DNA of 64,000 bases, taken from contig JACKBT010000013.1 of NCBI GenBank assembly GCA_020634415.1, positions 1 to 64,000 on the forward strand, written 5' to 3'. The notes beneath the pieces were generated by a model. That model was given only the letters and a program-made list of their open reading frames with translations, was not told the DNA's origin and made no database searches. The position numbers and the translations under genes were made by a program. Below, one piece after another: positions 43,472-53,444 of this stretch; within the stretch, counting starts at the first letter, position 1; each line of letters starts with the position of its first letter. The stretch comes from Ardenticatenaceae bacterium. Its GTDB lineage: Bacteria; Chloroflexota; Anaerolineae; Promineifilales; Promineifilaceae.

Positions 43472-44000
43472 ATGATTTATACAATTCTCTGGCGACGATT
43501 AGATCTTCCTGGGCACGAGTTCTGCAAGGTTGAGGCGCTCAACAGTGGCTGGTTATTGACGGGAGCCACCGTGTTCGCTTTTGAGGTAGAGCCCTGCCAG
43601 CTAAACTACCGCATCTTCTGTAACGCTGAGTGGTGGACCAACTCGGCTGAAGTGAAGGGGTATGTCGGTCAGCCAAGATCAGGGCTGGATGCTCAACGAA
43701 GTTGACTGCCCGGCGGTGGCGGGCTGCACCGACATCGACCTTGGCTTCAGTCCCTCGACGAATCTGCTGCCAATTCGTCGCCTATCACTTGAGGTCGGCG
43801 AACCAGTAGAGGTCCAAGCCGCGTGGCTTCCTTTTCCGACCCTCTCGTTTGAGCTGCTGACCCAGACCTATCGCCGTACAGGAAAGATGACCTATCAATA
43901 CGAGGCAGATGGTGGAGCCTTCTCCCGAACATTGGAAGTGAATGAAGTGAGCTTGGTGACAAACTACCCCGGTCTGTGGCAGATCGAGCAAGGGTCGTAG
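43472..44000 (+). pseudogene. Frameshifted putative glycolipid-binding protein
   Basis: The front, MIYTILWRRLDLPGHEFCKV then YRIFCNAEWWTNSAEVKGYVG, runs in one frame to 43705. The back, GWMLNEVDCPAVAGCTDIDL then FSPSTNLLPIRRLSLEVGE to PGLWQIEQGS, is in another frame. Together they match the glycolipid-binding family. The shift lies around 43670-43690, and a few residues are also missing there. Confidence 0.65.
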
Positions 44001-44080
44001 ACCAAAATCCAGGCCGATTTTGTTGGTAATGCAAATGCTCTAACAAAAGCCTGCTAATCTAAACTAAAGGGAAAGTAACT

Positions 44081-44500
44081 ATGAAATCGCGAATTACAGT
44101 TATTACCATAGGTGTAGATAATTTGGAAAAATCGGTGGCGTTTTATCGTGATGGGCTTGGCTTATCAACACAGGGGATCATTGGCACCGAGTTTGAGCAT
44201 GGCGCCGTCGCCTTTTTTGACCTGCAAGCAGGGGTGAGGCTGGCAGTTTGGCCGCGAACATCTATCGTCCACGACACGGGTATGCCTCTAGGGCCACCCA
44301 GCGCGACCGAGTTCACCCTGGGACACAACGTAACCTCCAAAGAAGAGGTTGACAGCGTGATGGCACAAGCCCAAAAGGCCGGCGCTCGCATCGTCAAGCC
44401 CGCACAAGAGACGTTTTGGGGTGGCTATGCGGGCTATTTCCAAGACCCTGATGGCCATTTGTGGGAGATTGTCTGGAATCCGCAACTGGAGGTAATCTAA
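44081..44500 (+). CDS. VOC-family protein
   Basis: The 139 residues start MKSRITVITIGVDNLEKSVA and contain FYRDGLGLSTQGIIGTEFEH, KAGARIVKPAQETFWGGYAG and FQDPDGHLWEIVWNPQL. These are the typical strands and metal ligands of a glyoxalase-like fold. It probably acts as a homodimer. Substrate is unknown. Confidence 0.9.
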   Translation: MKSRITVITIGVDNLEKSVAFYRDGLGLSTQGIIGTEFEHGAVAFFDLQAGVRLAVWPRTSIVHDTGMPLGPPSATEFTLGHNVTSKEEVDSVMAQAQKAGARIVKPAQETFWGGYAGYFQDPDGHLWEIVWNPQLEVI

Positions 44501-44580
44501 AATGAGATTTTTGTGCCTTGCTTACGGAGACGAAGACGGTTGGAACTGATTCTCTGATACCACCTGACCGGAGTAAAAAT

Positions 44581-44748
44581 ATGAGAAAACTCATCTATTC
44601 ATCCATGGTTTCCTTAGACGGTTTTGTGGCCCGGCCCAATGGTGATCTCGGCGTCGTTTCCTCGCGGGTATCATTGCCCCGCCGATCCTCATTGCTGTGG
44701 TTGGTGTTCGACACCGTGCCCCATTTTGTGACGGTGGGTCGGTCTTGA
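44581..44748 (+). pseudogene. N-terminal stub of a DHFR-like reductase joined to foreign sequence
   Basis: ATG 44581 begins MRKLIYSSMVSLDGFVARPN, a normal reductase start for about 24 codons. The frame then passes into unrelated SSRVSLPRRSSLL and stops at 44748. In a second frame the joined piece reads FLAGIIAPPILIAVVGV, a membrane helix. Confidence 0.5.
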
Positions 44749-44991
44749 AGAGTAGCCCTTGGGGACTGAGAGGCGGCTTCAGCAGAGGCCTGATTTTCAC
44801 CAAACTCTATATCTTTTTCTGTGCCTTCCACTTATACCGTTATACATAATAACAACCCCATGTCCTCTCTAAAATAAATGGAGGATCCCAACAAAAAGAA
44901 GACTTAACGATCATTTTTTCCTCTTCTTCACTTGTTTAGCAATGGTTCGCTAATTGTCGGATGAGGAAATTTTTTAGAGGAGCAGTAAGAC

Positions 44992-45540
44992 ATGACACGC
45001 TTATTTTTGAAACGACTATTGGTTACGGTTGCACTTGTTTGGATGGCATGTACGGCCGTGTCCTGTACCAACTTCACCAGTGCAGATAGTGTGGATGAGA
45101 GTGAAGTTTATGCGGCCGTCATTCGCCAGATTTACACAGTAGATGACACCTTTAGTGGCACCTTCAAGCCCGCCGTTGTCTATCTTATCAACTCGACTGA
45201 TGACAGTGTGGGCGACCCGGAAATCGAACAACTGGTATCTCACCCACTTGATGCAGAAATGCAAAAGAAAATTACGGCCGCTTTATCAGACTTACCGGCG
45301 CAATGGATATGGGTAGATAGTCGTGATGACGTTCCCATCAACCCAGACACCGGTGGCGTGGAAGGAGAAGGAGCCATCATCACGCTTGGCAATATCCATC
45401 CGCAAGAAGATGACAGCATCCAGGTTTCTGGCAGCATTTACGTAGGAAACCTGGCGGCCGGTGGACAAACCTACGTTCTGGAACAAGTAGATGGCAACTG
45501 GACAGTGACCGGCAACACCGGCATGGGCTGGGTCAGTTAA
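44992..45540 (+). CDS. Lipoprotein of unknown function
   Basis: ATG 44992 follows AGAGGAG. Residues 1-24 form a signal peptide with lipobox AVSC (Cys25), predicting a membrane-anchored lipoprotein. The mature part contains DEIEQLV-like acidic segments, a WIWVDSRDDVPINPDTGGVE stretch and an end TVTGNTGMGWVS. The strands resemble a small beta-rich sensor domain; no family is named. It is followed by a hairpin at 45618-45650. Confidence 0.7.
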   Translation: MTRLFLKRLLVTVALVWMACTAVSCTNFTSADSVDESEVYAAVIRQIYTVDDTFSGTFKPAVVYLINSTDDSVGDPEIEQLVSHPLDAEMQKKITAALSDLPAQWIWVDSRDDVPINPDTGGVEGEGAIITLGNIHPQEDDSIQVSGSIYVGNLAAGGQTYVLEQVDGNWTVTGNTGMGWVS

Positions 45541-45617
45541 TGAAGGAAAATAGTGGCTAGTGGGGCAATGGGCGGTGGGCCGCCCAATTGATCCCCGCAC
45601 CGTCTGTTACGCACCTT

Positions 45618-45650
45618 CGGTGATCGGTTCTCACTGACGAGCGATCACCG
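45618..45650. terminator. Hairpin after the lipoprotein gene
   Basis: CGGTGATCG (45618-45626) and CGATCACCG (45642-45650) form a 9-bp stem with a 15-base loop, 78 bases beyond the lipoprotein stop. Confidence 0.4.
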
Positions 45651-45806
45651 ATTACAGATTACCCTTTTTCCCGCCAACGGCCGTTTCACCTGTTTGGACT
45701 CGCACGGTAAAAATAATATAAAACGGGATGCTTACTAATTGCGAAGAAAAAGCCGCCCCAGGCTCTCCTTCTGGTAGGTACCCTTCTCATCATTATTGGT
45801 ATCGCT

Positions 45807-46121
45807 ATGATTGTCTCGGCCCGGCGTGAGCTTGCTCGTTACACCCAACCCACCGATCCTGGTCGGTCGACCAGTCAGATTGTAAAAACTGACATCTTCT
45901 CCTTATCCAGGAATCCGCTCTATCTGGGTACGGCTATTGTCTTCTTGGATAGCGCACTGGCCTTGAATATGCTTTGGACATTCATCATGCTCCTGGGTGC
46001 GCTTGTTCTCTGCCATTACATCCTGATCCTGCCAGAAGAAAAATATCTGGCAACGAAGTTTGGCAAAGAATATGAAGATTATAGGGCAACCGTTTGGCGA
46101 TGGTTTGGTCGAAATAAATGA
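45807..46121 (+). pseudogene. N-terminally truncated isoprenylcysteine methyltransferase-like protein
   Basis: The readable part is the C-terminal half of a membrane methyltransferase of the ICMT/PEMT type: FSLSRNPLYLGTAIVFLDSA, then ILPEEKYLATKFGKEYEDYR. The frame continues upstream (ALLLVGTLLIIIGIAM) to a stop near 45715 without a start codon. Intact members have one or two more helices in front. The gene is probably broken. Confidence 0.6.
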
Positions 46122-46224
46122 TCTGCCTCGCAATTTATGCCACCCCCTGGCATACACACCGGATTTTCAATCAGCTTCCACCCCTTGAGGCCGGTTCCAA
46201 CTTGTGAAGGCAAGTAACAGCACC

Positions 46225-47328
46225 ATGTCTTTACCCATTGGTTATCTTATTCCCGCCCTGATGGTTTTACTCTGCGTCTATTTCGTGACGGCTCCTCTTG
46301 CCTGGCCAAGACCGTTCCGATTTTGGTGGGTCGTTACCGGTGTCGTGAATGAGCTGCCCTTGATTGCTGCCTTGTTTTTGGTGGCAAACACAGCCCTGGC
46401 GATATATGAGGGGGACATTAACTCTGTCGGGGGATGGATAGCGTTCGGTTTTAACGCGGCCGCATTCACCGGTTTGATGGTGCTCTTTTACTGGTCACTA
46501 CAGGCGGCCCCGACTATCCGGCAAGCATTCCGAGAAGAATTGGGCAGCGACTGGAGCGCCAGGCTCGACTCCCAGATTGTCCAACGTTTGGCGCAGAACT
46601 TTTCACTCAAAGCATTGCTCGGCCCGTTTTTTATCCGTAGTGCCAGTGTTCAACATATCCGTGATGTTGCCTATGGCCCAGCTGGCAAATATCACAGCCT
46701 GGACATTTACCACAGCAAATCCGGGCTAACCCACTGTCCCATCTTCATACACCTGCACGGCGGCGCACTGCGAACTGGCAAAAAAGACAACGATGCCCGG
46801 CCCGTGTTGTATCATCTGGCGCAGCAGGGCTGGCTATGCCTGAGCGCCAATTATCGCTTGCAGCCCGATGTCAGTTTCAATGAGCAGTTAGATGACATCA
46901 GGCAGGTGGTCGCCTGGGCCAGGGCGCATGGCGCAGAATATGGTGGTGACCCGGACTTTATCATGCTCGGGGGCGGGTCATCAGGTGGACATCTGGCCGC
47001 AATGATTGGCCTGGAATCGGGTTTTGTTAAGGCGGTCGTCGCGCTCTACGGTCAATTTTTTTATGGCCCACCAGAGGAAGCCCCCATCACCCGTGTGCAT
47101 CAAGACGCACCGCCCTTCCTTTTGCTACACGGCGACCACGATAATTTGGTTCCTGTCGTCGGCACACGACAACTGGCTCAAAAGTTACGCGACGTTTCCA
47201 AAAATCCGGTTGTGTATGCCGAACTGCCTCATGCCGAACACAACTTAGATCAGTTCAACTCCGTTCGTAGCTTAGCCGCTGCCCGTGCGGTCGAAGCCTT
47301 CGGTGCATGGGTGCGTTCTACGGGTTAG
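46225..47328 (+). CDS. Membrane-anchored alpha/beta hydrolase (esterase)
   Basis: I prefer ATG 46225 (MSLPIGYLIPALMVLLCVYF), although GTG 46204 is in frame. Three N-terminal membrane segments (about 5-25, 38-60 and 70-95) precede a soluble hydrolase domain. It has IFIHLHGGALRTGKKDN (oxyanion HGG), IMLGGGSSGGHLAAMIG (nucleophile Ser), LLLHGDHDNLVP (Asp) and LPHAEHNLDQF (His). It is like the HSL/BD-FAE esterase group. Substrate is unknown. Confidence 0.8.
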   Translation: MSLPIGYLIPALMVLLCVYFVTAPLAWPRPFRFWWVVTGVVNELPLIAALFLVANTALAIYEGDINSVGGWIAFGFNAAAFTGLMVLFYWSLQAAPTIRQAFREELGSDWSARLDSQIVQRLAQNFSLKALLGPFFIRSASVQHIRDVAYGPAGKYHSLDIYHSKSGLTHCPIFIHLHGGALRTGKKDNDARPVLYHLAQQGWLCLSANYRLQPDVSFNEQLDDIRQVVAWARAHGAEYGGDPDFIMLGGGSSGGHLAAMIGLESGFVKAVVALYGQFFYGPPEEAPITRVHQDAPPFLLLHGDHDNLVPVVGTRQLAQKLRDVSKNPVVYAELPHAEHNLDQFNSVRSLAAARAVEAFGAWVRSTG

Positions 47329-47413
47329 GTTCCCGATGGGCTTGCGGCACACAAGGGGAATAGGAATGTTGAGAACTCTAGGACTCTGGGGAACTCGAGG
47401 AACTTACCCTGCC

Positions 47414-47445
47414 ACCTTGTCACCTCGTCACCCTATCACCTTGTC
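47414..47445 (+). repeat. 8-bp tandem repeat, four units
   Basis: ACCTTGTC ACCTCGTC ACCCTATC ACCTTGTC lies just before a lost gene start. Such short tandem motifs may be dispersed in the genome. Confidence 0.6.
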
Positions 47446-47486
47446 ATTTTCAGAGGAGCATTAGCCGATGACGACCAACACACCTG

Positions 47487-48263
47487 GGTAGTGGTAAACA
47501 GATGACTGGTGATATGATAGAACCATGATAACTCAGATAATTGTCAACTGCTGCACAAAATGTCAAAGTGAAAACATCATCAAGAATGGCCAGACCAAAA
47601 CAGGTAAGCAGAAATACCACTGTCGCGACTGTCAGGCTTATGGCACCCTGATGCCATCCGTGCCATACACACCCGAACGTAAAGAAGAAATCTTGCGTGC
47701 TTACCACGAACGCTCCAGTTTACGAGGCATCGAGCGAACTTTTGGTGTCACGCGCCAAACGGTGGCTAAATGGCTCAAAGAAAAGGCTGATTCCTTGCCC
47801 GCCATGCCTCCCTTGGCCGAGGCAGAAGCAGATGATGTGCTAGAATTAGATGAATTATGGTCATTTGTCGGGTCAAAAAAAACAAACGCTGGATTTGGAT
47901 AGCTTTGTGTCGCCGCACACGCCAAGTGGTAGCCTATTTCATTGGTGACCGTAGTGAAGAAAGTTGTTGGCGTTTGTGGTCTTGGATACCCACTACATAC
48001 CGACAGTGCGCCACATTCAGCGACTTTTGGGAAACTTACGCACAAGTATTTGGCTTGTTGGCTAAGGAACATCAATCCGTTGGCAAAGAAACGGGTCAAA
48101 CGGCACATGTTGAAAGATGGAACAACACGCTGCGGCAACGATTGGGACGGTTTGTCCGTCACACTCTGTCGTTTTCCAAGTCTGATGTGTATCATGAAGC
48201 TGCTTTGAAACTGTTTATCCATGAGTATAACAAGAACTCACCAGTTCTTGCTTAACCACTACC
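47487..48263 (+). mobile_element. IS1-family insertion sequence
   Basis: The ends GGTAGTGGT and its complement bound 777 bp, close to the 768 bp of classic IS1. Imperfect inverted ends extend about 23 bp. The left neighbour is a gene start (ATG 47468 behind AGAGGAG); the right neighbour is the middle of a Tn3 transposase. No target duplication is seen, so the two flanks were probably joined by a deletion next to the IS. Confidence 0.8.
47525..48255 (+). CDS. IS1 transposase made by -1 frameshifting
   Basis: The first frame (47525-47902) is InsA-like, with CCTKCQSENIIKNGQTKTGK (zinc ribbon) and ERTFGVTRQTVAKWLKEKAD (HTH), reaching LELDELWSFVGSKK. The second (47857-48255) continues NKRWIWIALCRRTRQVVAYF and carries HVERWNNTLRQRLGRF. 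A run of eight A followed by C (47875-47883) lies in the overlap. A -1 slip there gives the fusion transposase, as in Escherichia coli IS1. Both frames are otherwise clean, so this is probably programmed. Confidence 0.85.
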
Positions 48264-50875
48264 GGCAATTGTACGCCCGCGCCTGGCTAACGGCCGAGAA
48301 ACACCTGGTTCTCTTCGATTATGCGACGGCCTGGCTGGTGCAAAACAAGGTGTTATTGCCGGGGCCAACCGTTTTAGAACGCCTGGTAGCCCATGTAGTT
48401 GAACTGGCCGACATACGATTATGGCAACGTTTAAACTGCCTGGTGGATGAGGCGCAGGCTGAACAGTTGCGAACCTTGCTCACCGTTAACGAGGGCAAAT
48501 GATTCTCCCGGCTGGAGTAGCTGCGCCGTCGAGAACACCGGGCTTCGACGCGGACGATTAACGCAGCGATGCGCCGGCTGGCCGACGTGCGTGCCTTTGG
48601 TCTGGGAAACCTTGACCTATCCGCCTTTCCCAGCGGCCGCATCAAAGCTATGGCCCGTTATGGCCTGACTGCCTGGGCAACGGCGATTGATGATCTGGGT
48701 CAGGCCCACGAGTTAGCAACCTTGTTAATCACGATCCGCGAACTGGAAGCGGTGATTCAGGACGAGGTTTTGGATTTGCTGCTGTTGATCGTCGCCGACA
48801 AATTCAAGGATGCGGCTAAATCTGGTATCCAGGCCCGGCTCCAACTGTTGGGCGAAGTGGATACAGCAACCCTGCAATTGTGCGAAGCGTGCCAATTCAT
48901 CCTGGACGATGAGTTGCCGGAAAGTGAATTACGCCTGGCTGTATTCGAGCAGATACCCAGAGAGCAACTGGAGAAGGCAGTGACATTGGTCGGTCGGGAG
49001 ATGTCTCATTATGGCCCCCATTATTACGACCAACTTGTGCATGGCTATCGATCCTTGCGCCATTTCTTACCTGCGCTGTTGCAGACCGTTGCTTTCCAGA
49101 GTGGCTCAGATGACGAGGATGTACTGTCTGCCTGGCAGTTTCTTTACCGGCTGGACCACGAAAAACCGAACCCAAACCTCCAGGATGCACCTCAAGGGGT
49201 AATCCGTAGTGCGGCCTGGCGACATGTGGTATTCAACGCGGAGAAGCTGATTGACCGGTGCTACTACACCTTCTGTGTTCTGCATCATCTGCTGGCAGCG
49301 TTGCAGCGGCGGGATATTTTTGTGGCCCCCAGCCGCCGCTGGCAAGACCAACGGCAACAGCTTTTGCATGGTGAAGCCTGGCGCAAGGCGCGGCCCCATG
49401 TCTGTACGGCCCTGGGCAAATCCACCGATGGCGCTGAGGAAATGGCCAAATTAGCCAAACAGCTTGACGAGTTGTACCGCCAAGTCGCCAAACGATTTCC
49501 TCAAAATAAGGCGGCTTCCATCAAAAGGGAAGGGGAATTCGAGCGTATCAGCCTGCGTCGGCAGGAAAAAGTGGCCGAAAGTAAACGACTGGTACAGTTC
49601 AAACAAAAAGTTTATGACCTGTTACCAGGGTTAGATTTACCGGATTTGCTGTTAGAAATTCACGCTATCACCGGTTTTGCCGACGAATTTACCCACATCA
49701 GTGAAAAACAGGCTCAGGCAGACGACCTGCCTTTGTCTATCTGCGCTGTGCTGTTAGCCGAAGCGTGTAATGTGGGCATTGATGATGTGGTTCACCCTGA
49801 AATTCCGGCCCTGCGGCGCAGTCGCCTGCTCTGGGTGCAGCAAAGTTACATCCGGGATGAAACGCTAACCCGTGCCAATGCTTGTTTGGTGGCAGCTCAA
49901 GCTGATATTCCATTGGCCAAGCTCTGGGGTGGTGGCGATGTGGCCTCGGCCGATGGGCAACGCTTCAAAGTGCCTGTCTAGGCGTTAAACGCCATGCCCA
50001 GTTGGAAATATTTTGGCGAAGGCCATGGTGTGACCTTCTTCACCTTTACCAGCGACCAGTTTACTTCCTTCTATGGTGTGGTGATCCCCGGCGCCGTCCG
50101 CGAGGCAATGTATATTCTGGATGGGTTGTTGGAACAGCAAACAGTTTTGGAACCGGTGGAAGTGATGGCAGATACAGCCGGGTATACCGATATTGTTTTT
50201 GGCCTTTTCTGGTTGTTGGGATACCAATTCAGCCCGCGTTTACGGGATATTGGCAAGACCCGCTTCTGGCGCATTGATAAGAAGGCCCGGTACGGCGCGT
50301 TGCACAAAATTGCCCGCCATTACATTGACACGAGCCGCATTATAGACAACTGGGATGATTTACTCCGGGTCGCCGGTTCATTGAAATTAGGTCATTTGAG
50401 CGCCTCCGACTTGATGAAAACGCTTCAGGCTGGCAAAGGAACCTCGGCTCTGGCTAAGGCAATTGCGGAGGTAGGGCGCATTGCTAAAACACTCTACCTC
50501 CTTCACTACATTGATGAACCTGACTACCGGCGGCGTATTTTGGTGCAATTGAATCGAGGTGAACAGCGGCACCAACTGGCACGGGCCGTTTTTCACGGTC
50601 GCAAAGGCGAACTACGCCAGAAGTACCAGGAAGGGCAGGAAGACCAGTTAGGAGCACTGGGTCTGGTGGTCAACATGATTGTTCTCTGGAATACCCTCTA
50701 TCTGAGCAAGGCGATTGAACATTTGCGGGCTACCAAGACGAGTGTGCGGGAGGAAGATTTCAAACGGCTTGCACCGCTTGGGTATGAGCATATTCGGCTG
50801 ACCGGCCGGTATGACTTCACCTTAACGGCAAAACCGGAAGTTGGTGGTTTGCGGCCGTTGCAGCAGAAACGGTGA
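48264..50875 (+). pseudogene. tnpA: Decayed Tn3-family transposase
   Basis: The frame resembles the intact TnpA at 29162-32146 but lacks its start, cut by IS1. It contains three in-frame stops: TGA 48500-48502, TAG near 48518 and TAG 49979-49981. The pieces read LYARAWLTAEKHLVLFDYAT, then LRRQEKVAESKRLVQFKQKV, and later VEVMADTAGYTDIVFGLFW to the end at 50875. The second TAG replaces a glutamine within VPIQTL of the intact copy. It is not functional. Confidence 0.9.
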
Positions 50876-50884
50876 TAAATCCCA

Positions 50885-50923
50885 GGGGAATATCTGGTCA
50901 AAACAGTCTGCCAGATATTCCCC
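50885..50923. terminator. 13-bp hairpin beyond the transposase relic
   Basis: GGGGAATATCTGG and CCAGATATTCCCC form a perfect 13-bp stem with a 13-base loop between the transposase stop and the Tn3 end. Confidence 0.6.
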
Positions 50924-50960
50924 TATGTCCAATTTCTGCTCCAATCCTAGTCAAAGCCCC
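50923..50960 (-). repeat. Right inverted repeat of the Tn3 relic
   Basis: The 38 bases end ...TAGTCAAAGCCCC and match the repeat at 33902-33939 with few differences. The left partner of this copy was lost in the IS1-linked deletion. Confidence 0.8.
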
Positions 50961-51142
50961 TATACAGCCACCAACGCTCATCACTCGCCGAACATTATGT
51001 TTACTAAAACCCTCCTCTCAGGAATAAACGGCCGTTCTCACTTCCGACGGTGGAATCGAAGACGTCGAATTTGACAAGTTTCAACCCCTCAAAGAGCGTG
51101 TCTAAAAAATAGTAGCCCAAAGGCAAAAGGGAGTCAACCAAC

Positions 51143-51592
51143 CTAAGCCAGGACAACGGCCGTTACCACATGGTCAATCAAAGGTGACTCAAAACGCAAA
51201 ACAGAGCGTAACAGCGGGGCAGCAAACCCACGAAAATACAGGCGTTGAGGATTAAGCGGGTCACAAAAGTAAAAGTAGAAAACCTGTGGCCCAGAGGGAG
51301 TCAGCCAGGTAAGCAGATGAGCGGGTTCCGTGAGAGAGAAGCGAACATCAGGCGGGAAGAGGACTGGGTAGTGCTGTTGACAGCGAGCCGCCGCTCTTTG
51401 ACAACAGAAAAGCTGCGGGCCACAGCGAGAGTGGTCATCCTCATCCGTATGCCCATGATAAATACAAGCATAGTCACCCATCTGAAACGGCACCAACCAA
51501 TGAGTAAAGCGTGGCTCAGGGGAACCAGGGCGGAAAGAAGCCGGACAGCGCAACCGAGAGTGGTCAGAACGTGTGGATTTTTTACGCATCAT
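51143..51592 (-). CDS. Possible accessory ORF of the IS1182-like element
   Basis: This 149-residue ORF diverges from the transposase and fills the otherwise unused left 500 bp of the IS. It contains YACIYHGHTDEDDHSRCGP and FRGFAAPLLRSVLRFESP. No family is recognised. It may be spurious, but its size and position fit a passenger gene. Confidence 0.35.
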   Translation of the reverse strand: MMRKKSTRSDHSRLRCPASFRPGSPEPRFTHWLVPFQMGDYACIYHGHTDEDDHSRCGPQLFCCQRAAARCQQHYPVLFPPDVRFSLTEPAHLLTWLTPSGPQVFYFYFCDPLNPQRLYFRGFAAPLLRSVLRFESPLIDHVVTAVVLA

Positions 51593-51607
51593 ATGTAGCC
51601 TAGATAG

Positions 51608-53293
51608 ATGAAAGAGTCACCCATTTTCGTCATCTACCTGATAGAAACCTACCTCCAAGAAGTTCTAGCCTGGTGCAGCCAGTGGTGGTATGAGCAACTG
51701 CTGACCAAATGGCAGGATGAAGAACTGTACCAATGGCAGCACCAGCTAGACTTCAGCCCCCTAGAGCAGGCTTGTGCGGCCTATCACCAGGGGCGTGTCG
51801 GTCAGCGAGGACGACCGATTGAGCATAGTGTCAGCAAGCTAGTGCGCGTCCTATTCTTGATGTATAGCCAACATTGTTCCTATCGGCAAGCCGAAAGCAA
51901 TTTGCGCCGCGATATGCTGTGGCGTTGGTTTGCTGGCTATGGGCTGTTTGCCCCTGTACCCGACCATAACAGTATTTATCTCTTCGACCAATATGTGCGC
52001 CAGCACCATCCCCGCCTCTACCTGGACACAGTGCTGCGCCAGATTGATGCCCAAATGCCGTCGGTGCGCCAGGAGAAGCAGTGTGGCGATACCTTCGCCG
52101 TGCACGCCAATGCCGCTTTAGAAGGTCCCAGCCAACGCCTGCGCCACCTGGTCAGTCGCCTGCTGGCGGCGGTGGATAAGGCGGCCCCAGCCGCTTATGA
52201 AGCGGTAATAGCCCAGTTTGAGGAGGGGGAGCTATTTGGTTGGCAAGAGCAGACCAACCCTTACCGTCTCAGTGCCGAGGAACGGCAGGCGCGGCGGCAG
52301 CAGACAGTGCTGGCGACACTGGCTTGCCGTGAGGCCGTGCGCCCCTTGGAGACACTCATCCCCCTGGCGGCACAGTGGGCGGCTTATATAGATAAGGTCA
52401 TCAGTGATGAGTTCCAACTACAGGCGGACGAGACGGGGCGGATAATAGGAGCCACGCTCTTACCCGAAAAGGAGCGGGGGACACACCGTATCTGTAGTGC
52501 CACGGACCCCGAGGCTTCCATCCGTAATCACGGCCCCGATAAACAAGATTTTGGCTTTAACGTCTCCCTGGCTATCACCAGCAGTGGCCTGATTCGGGAG
52601 ATTCAGGCCGATACCGGTTCGCAGGCAGATGTGGTAGCCATACCTGATTTGTTGCGCTGCCAGCAGGCGGCACATGATTTGCTGCCGGAGAAGTTGCTCT
52701 ATGACCAGATTGCGGGTAATGGCAAAACAGCCGCCCTCGTGGCCGAGGTGAGTGGCGGACAGACGCAGTTGGTGGCTAAACCCATGCCCTATGAGGAGCG
52801 CAGTCAGAAGTTTGGGCCGCAAGATTGCCAACTCTCTGAGGATGGCCTTTGCCTGACTTGCCCTCACGGTCGCACCTCTCGCAATCGTTATGCCCATCCC
52901 TCTGGCGGACACACGTTCCGTTTTGGCAAAGGCCAATGTGTGGGTTGTCCGCTGCTACAGGACTGTCGGGGGCGTAAGAAGCAGCCGACGACACCGCGCA
53001 ATTTCTATATTGGCCCCTATTATGCTCATTACCAGACTTTGGTCGCCTATGCCCTGACGGCCGAGTTCCGTGAGGATATGAAGCAGCGACCGCGCGTGGA
53101 GTTGACCATTGCCCATTTAGTCGGTCACCATGGGGTGCGGCGGGCGCGGGTGCGGGGCATTAGCAAGGTGGATTATCGCTTGAAGATGACGGCGACGATT
53201 TACAATGTGCGCTGGTGGCACAGGCGGCAGGCGCGGTTGGCACGGGAAAATGCTCAACAAACGGCTTTACCCAGGCCCCACTGTGCCTGTTGA
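51608..53293 (+). CDS. IS1182-like transposase
   Basis: The 561-residue protein shows GRPIEHSVSKLVRVLFLMYS and LFAPVPDHNSIYLFDQYV (N domain). The DDE core follows: TFAVHANAALEG, SATDPEASIRNHGPDKQDFG and DQIAGNGKTAALV. A Cys group (CLTCPHG...CVGCPLLQDC) precedes the end RPRVELTIAHLVGHHGVRRA and RVRGISKVDYRLKM. All parts typical of IS1182 are present and the frame is intact. Confidence 0.85.
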   Translation: MKESPIFVIYLIETYLQEVLAWCSQWWYEQLLTKWQDEELYQWQHQLDFSPLEQACAAYHQGRVGQRGRPIEHSVSKLVRVLFLMYSQHCSYRQAESNLRRDMLWRWFAGYGLFAPVPDHNSIYLFDQYVRQHHPRLYLDTVLRQIDAQMPSVRQEKQCGDTFAVHANAALEGPSQRLRHLVSRLLAAVDKAAPAAYEAVIAQFEEGELFGWQEQTNPYRLSAEERQARRQQTVLATLACREAVRPLETLIPLAAQWAAYIDKVISDEFQLQADETGRIIGATLLPEKERGTHRICSATDPEASIRNHGPDKQDFGFNVSLAITSSGLIREIQADTGSQADVVAIPDLLRCQQAAHDLLPEKLLYDQIAGNGKTAALVAEVSGGQTQLVAKPMPYEERSQKFGPQDCQLSEDGLCLTCPHGRTSRNRYAHPSGGHTFRFGKGQCVGCPLLQDCRGRKKQPTTPRNFYIGPYYAHYQTLVAYALTAEFREDMKQRPRVELTIAHLVGHHGVRRARVRGISKVDYRLKMTATIYNVRWWHRRQARLARENAQQTALPRPHCAC

Positions 53294-53407
53294 CCGTGAA
53301 ATGAAGAAAAAGCCTCTAAAAAAGGCCAAAATAGGTGGCAAATGATGGGTATACTTGAATTTATGTCAAGCAAAGACGGTGGGTGACTTTATGGCTGACT
53401 TGAAGTC

Positions 53408-53444
53408 GCCACTGGGAGGCTGTAGAGCCACTTCTCCCAGTGGC
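53408..53444. terminator. Hairpin at the end of the IS1182-like transposase unit
   Basis: GCCACTGGGAG (53408-53418) and CTCCCAGTGGC (53434-53444) form an 11-bp perfect stem followed by TTTGATT. Confidence 0.55.

Noticed and set aside
35498..46121. Integron with attC sites
   Set aside because: No conserved recombination sites were visible between the small genes and no integron integrase is near.
8963..49981. Stop-codon reassignment (TAG or TGA read as amino acid)
   Set aside because: In-frame TAG occurs only in genes with other lesions, and intact neighbours end normally at TAG, TGA or TAA.
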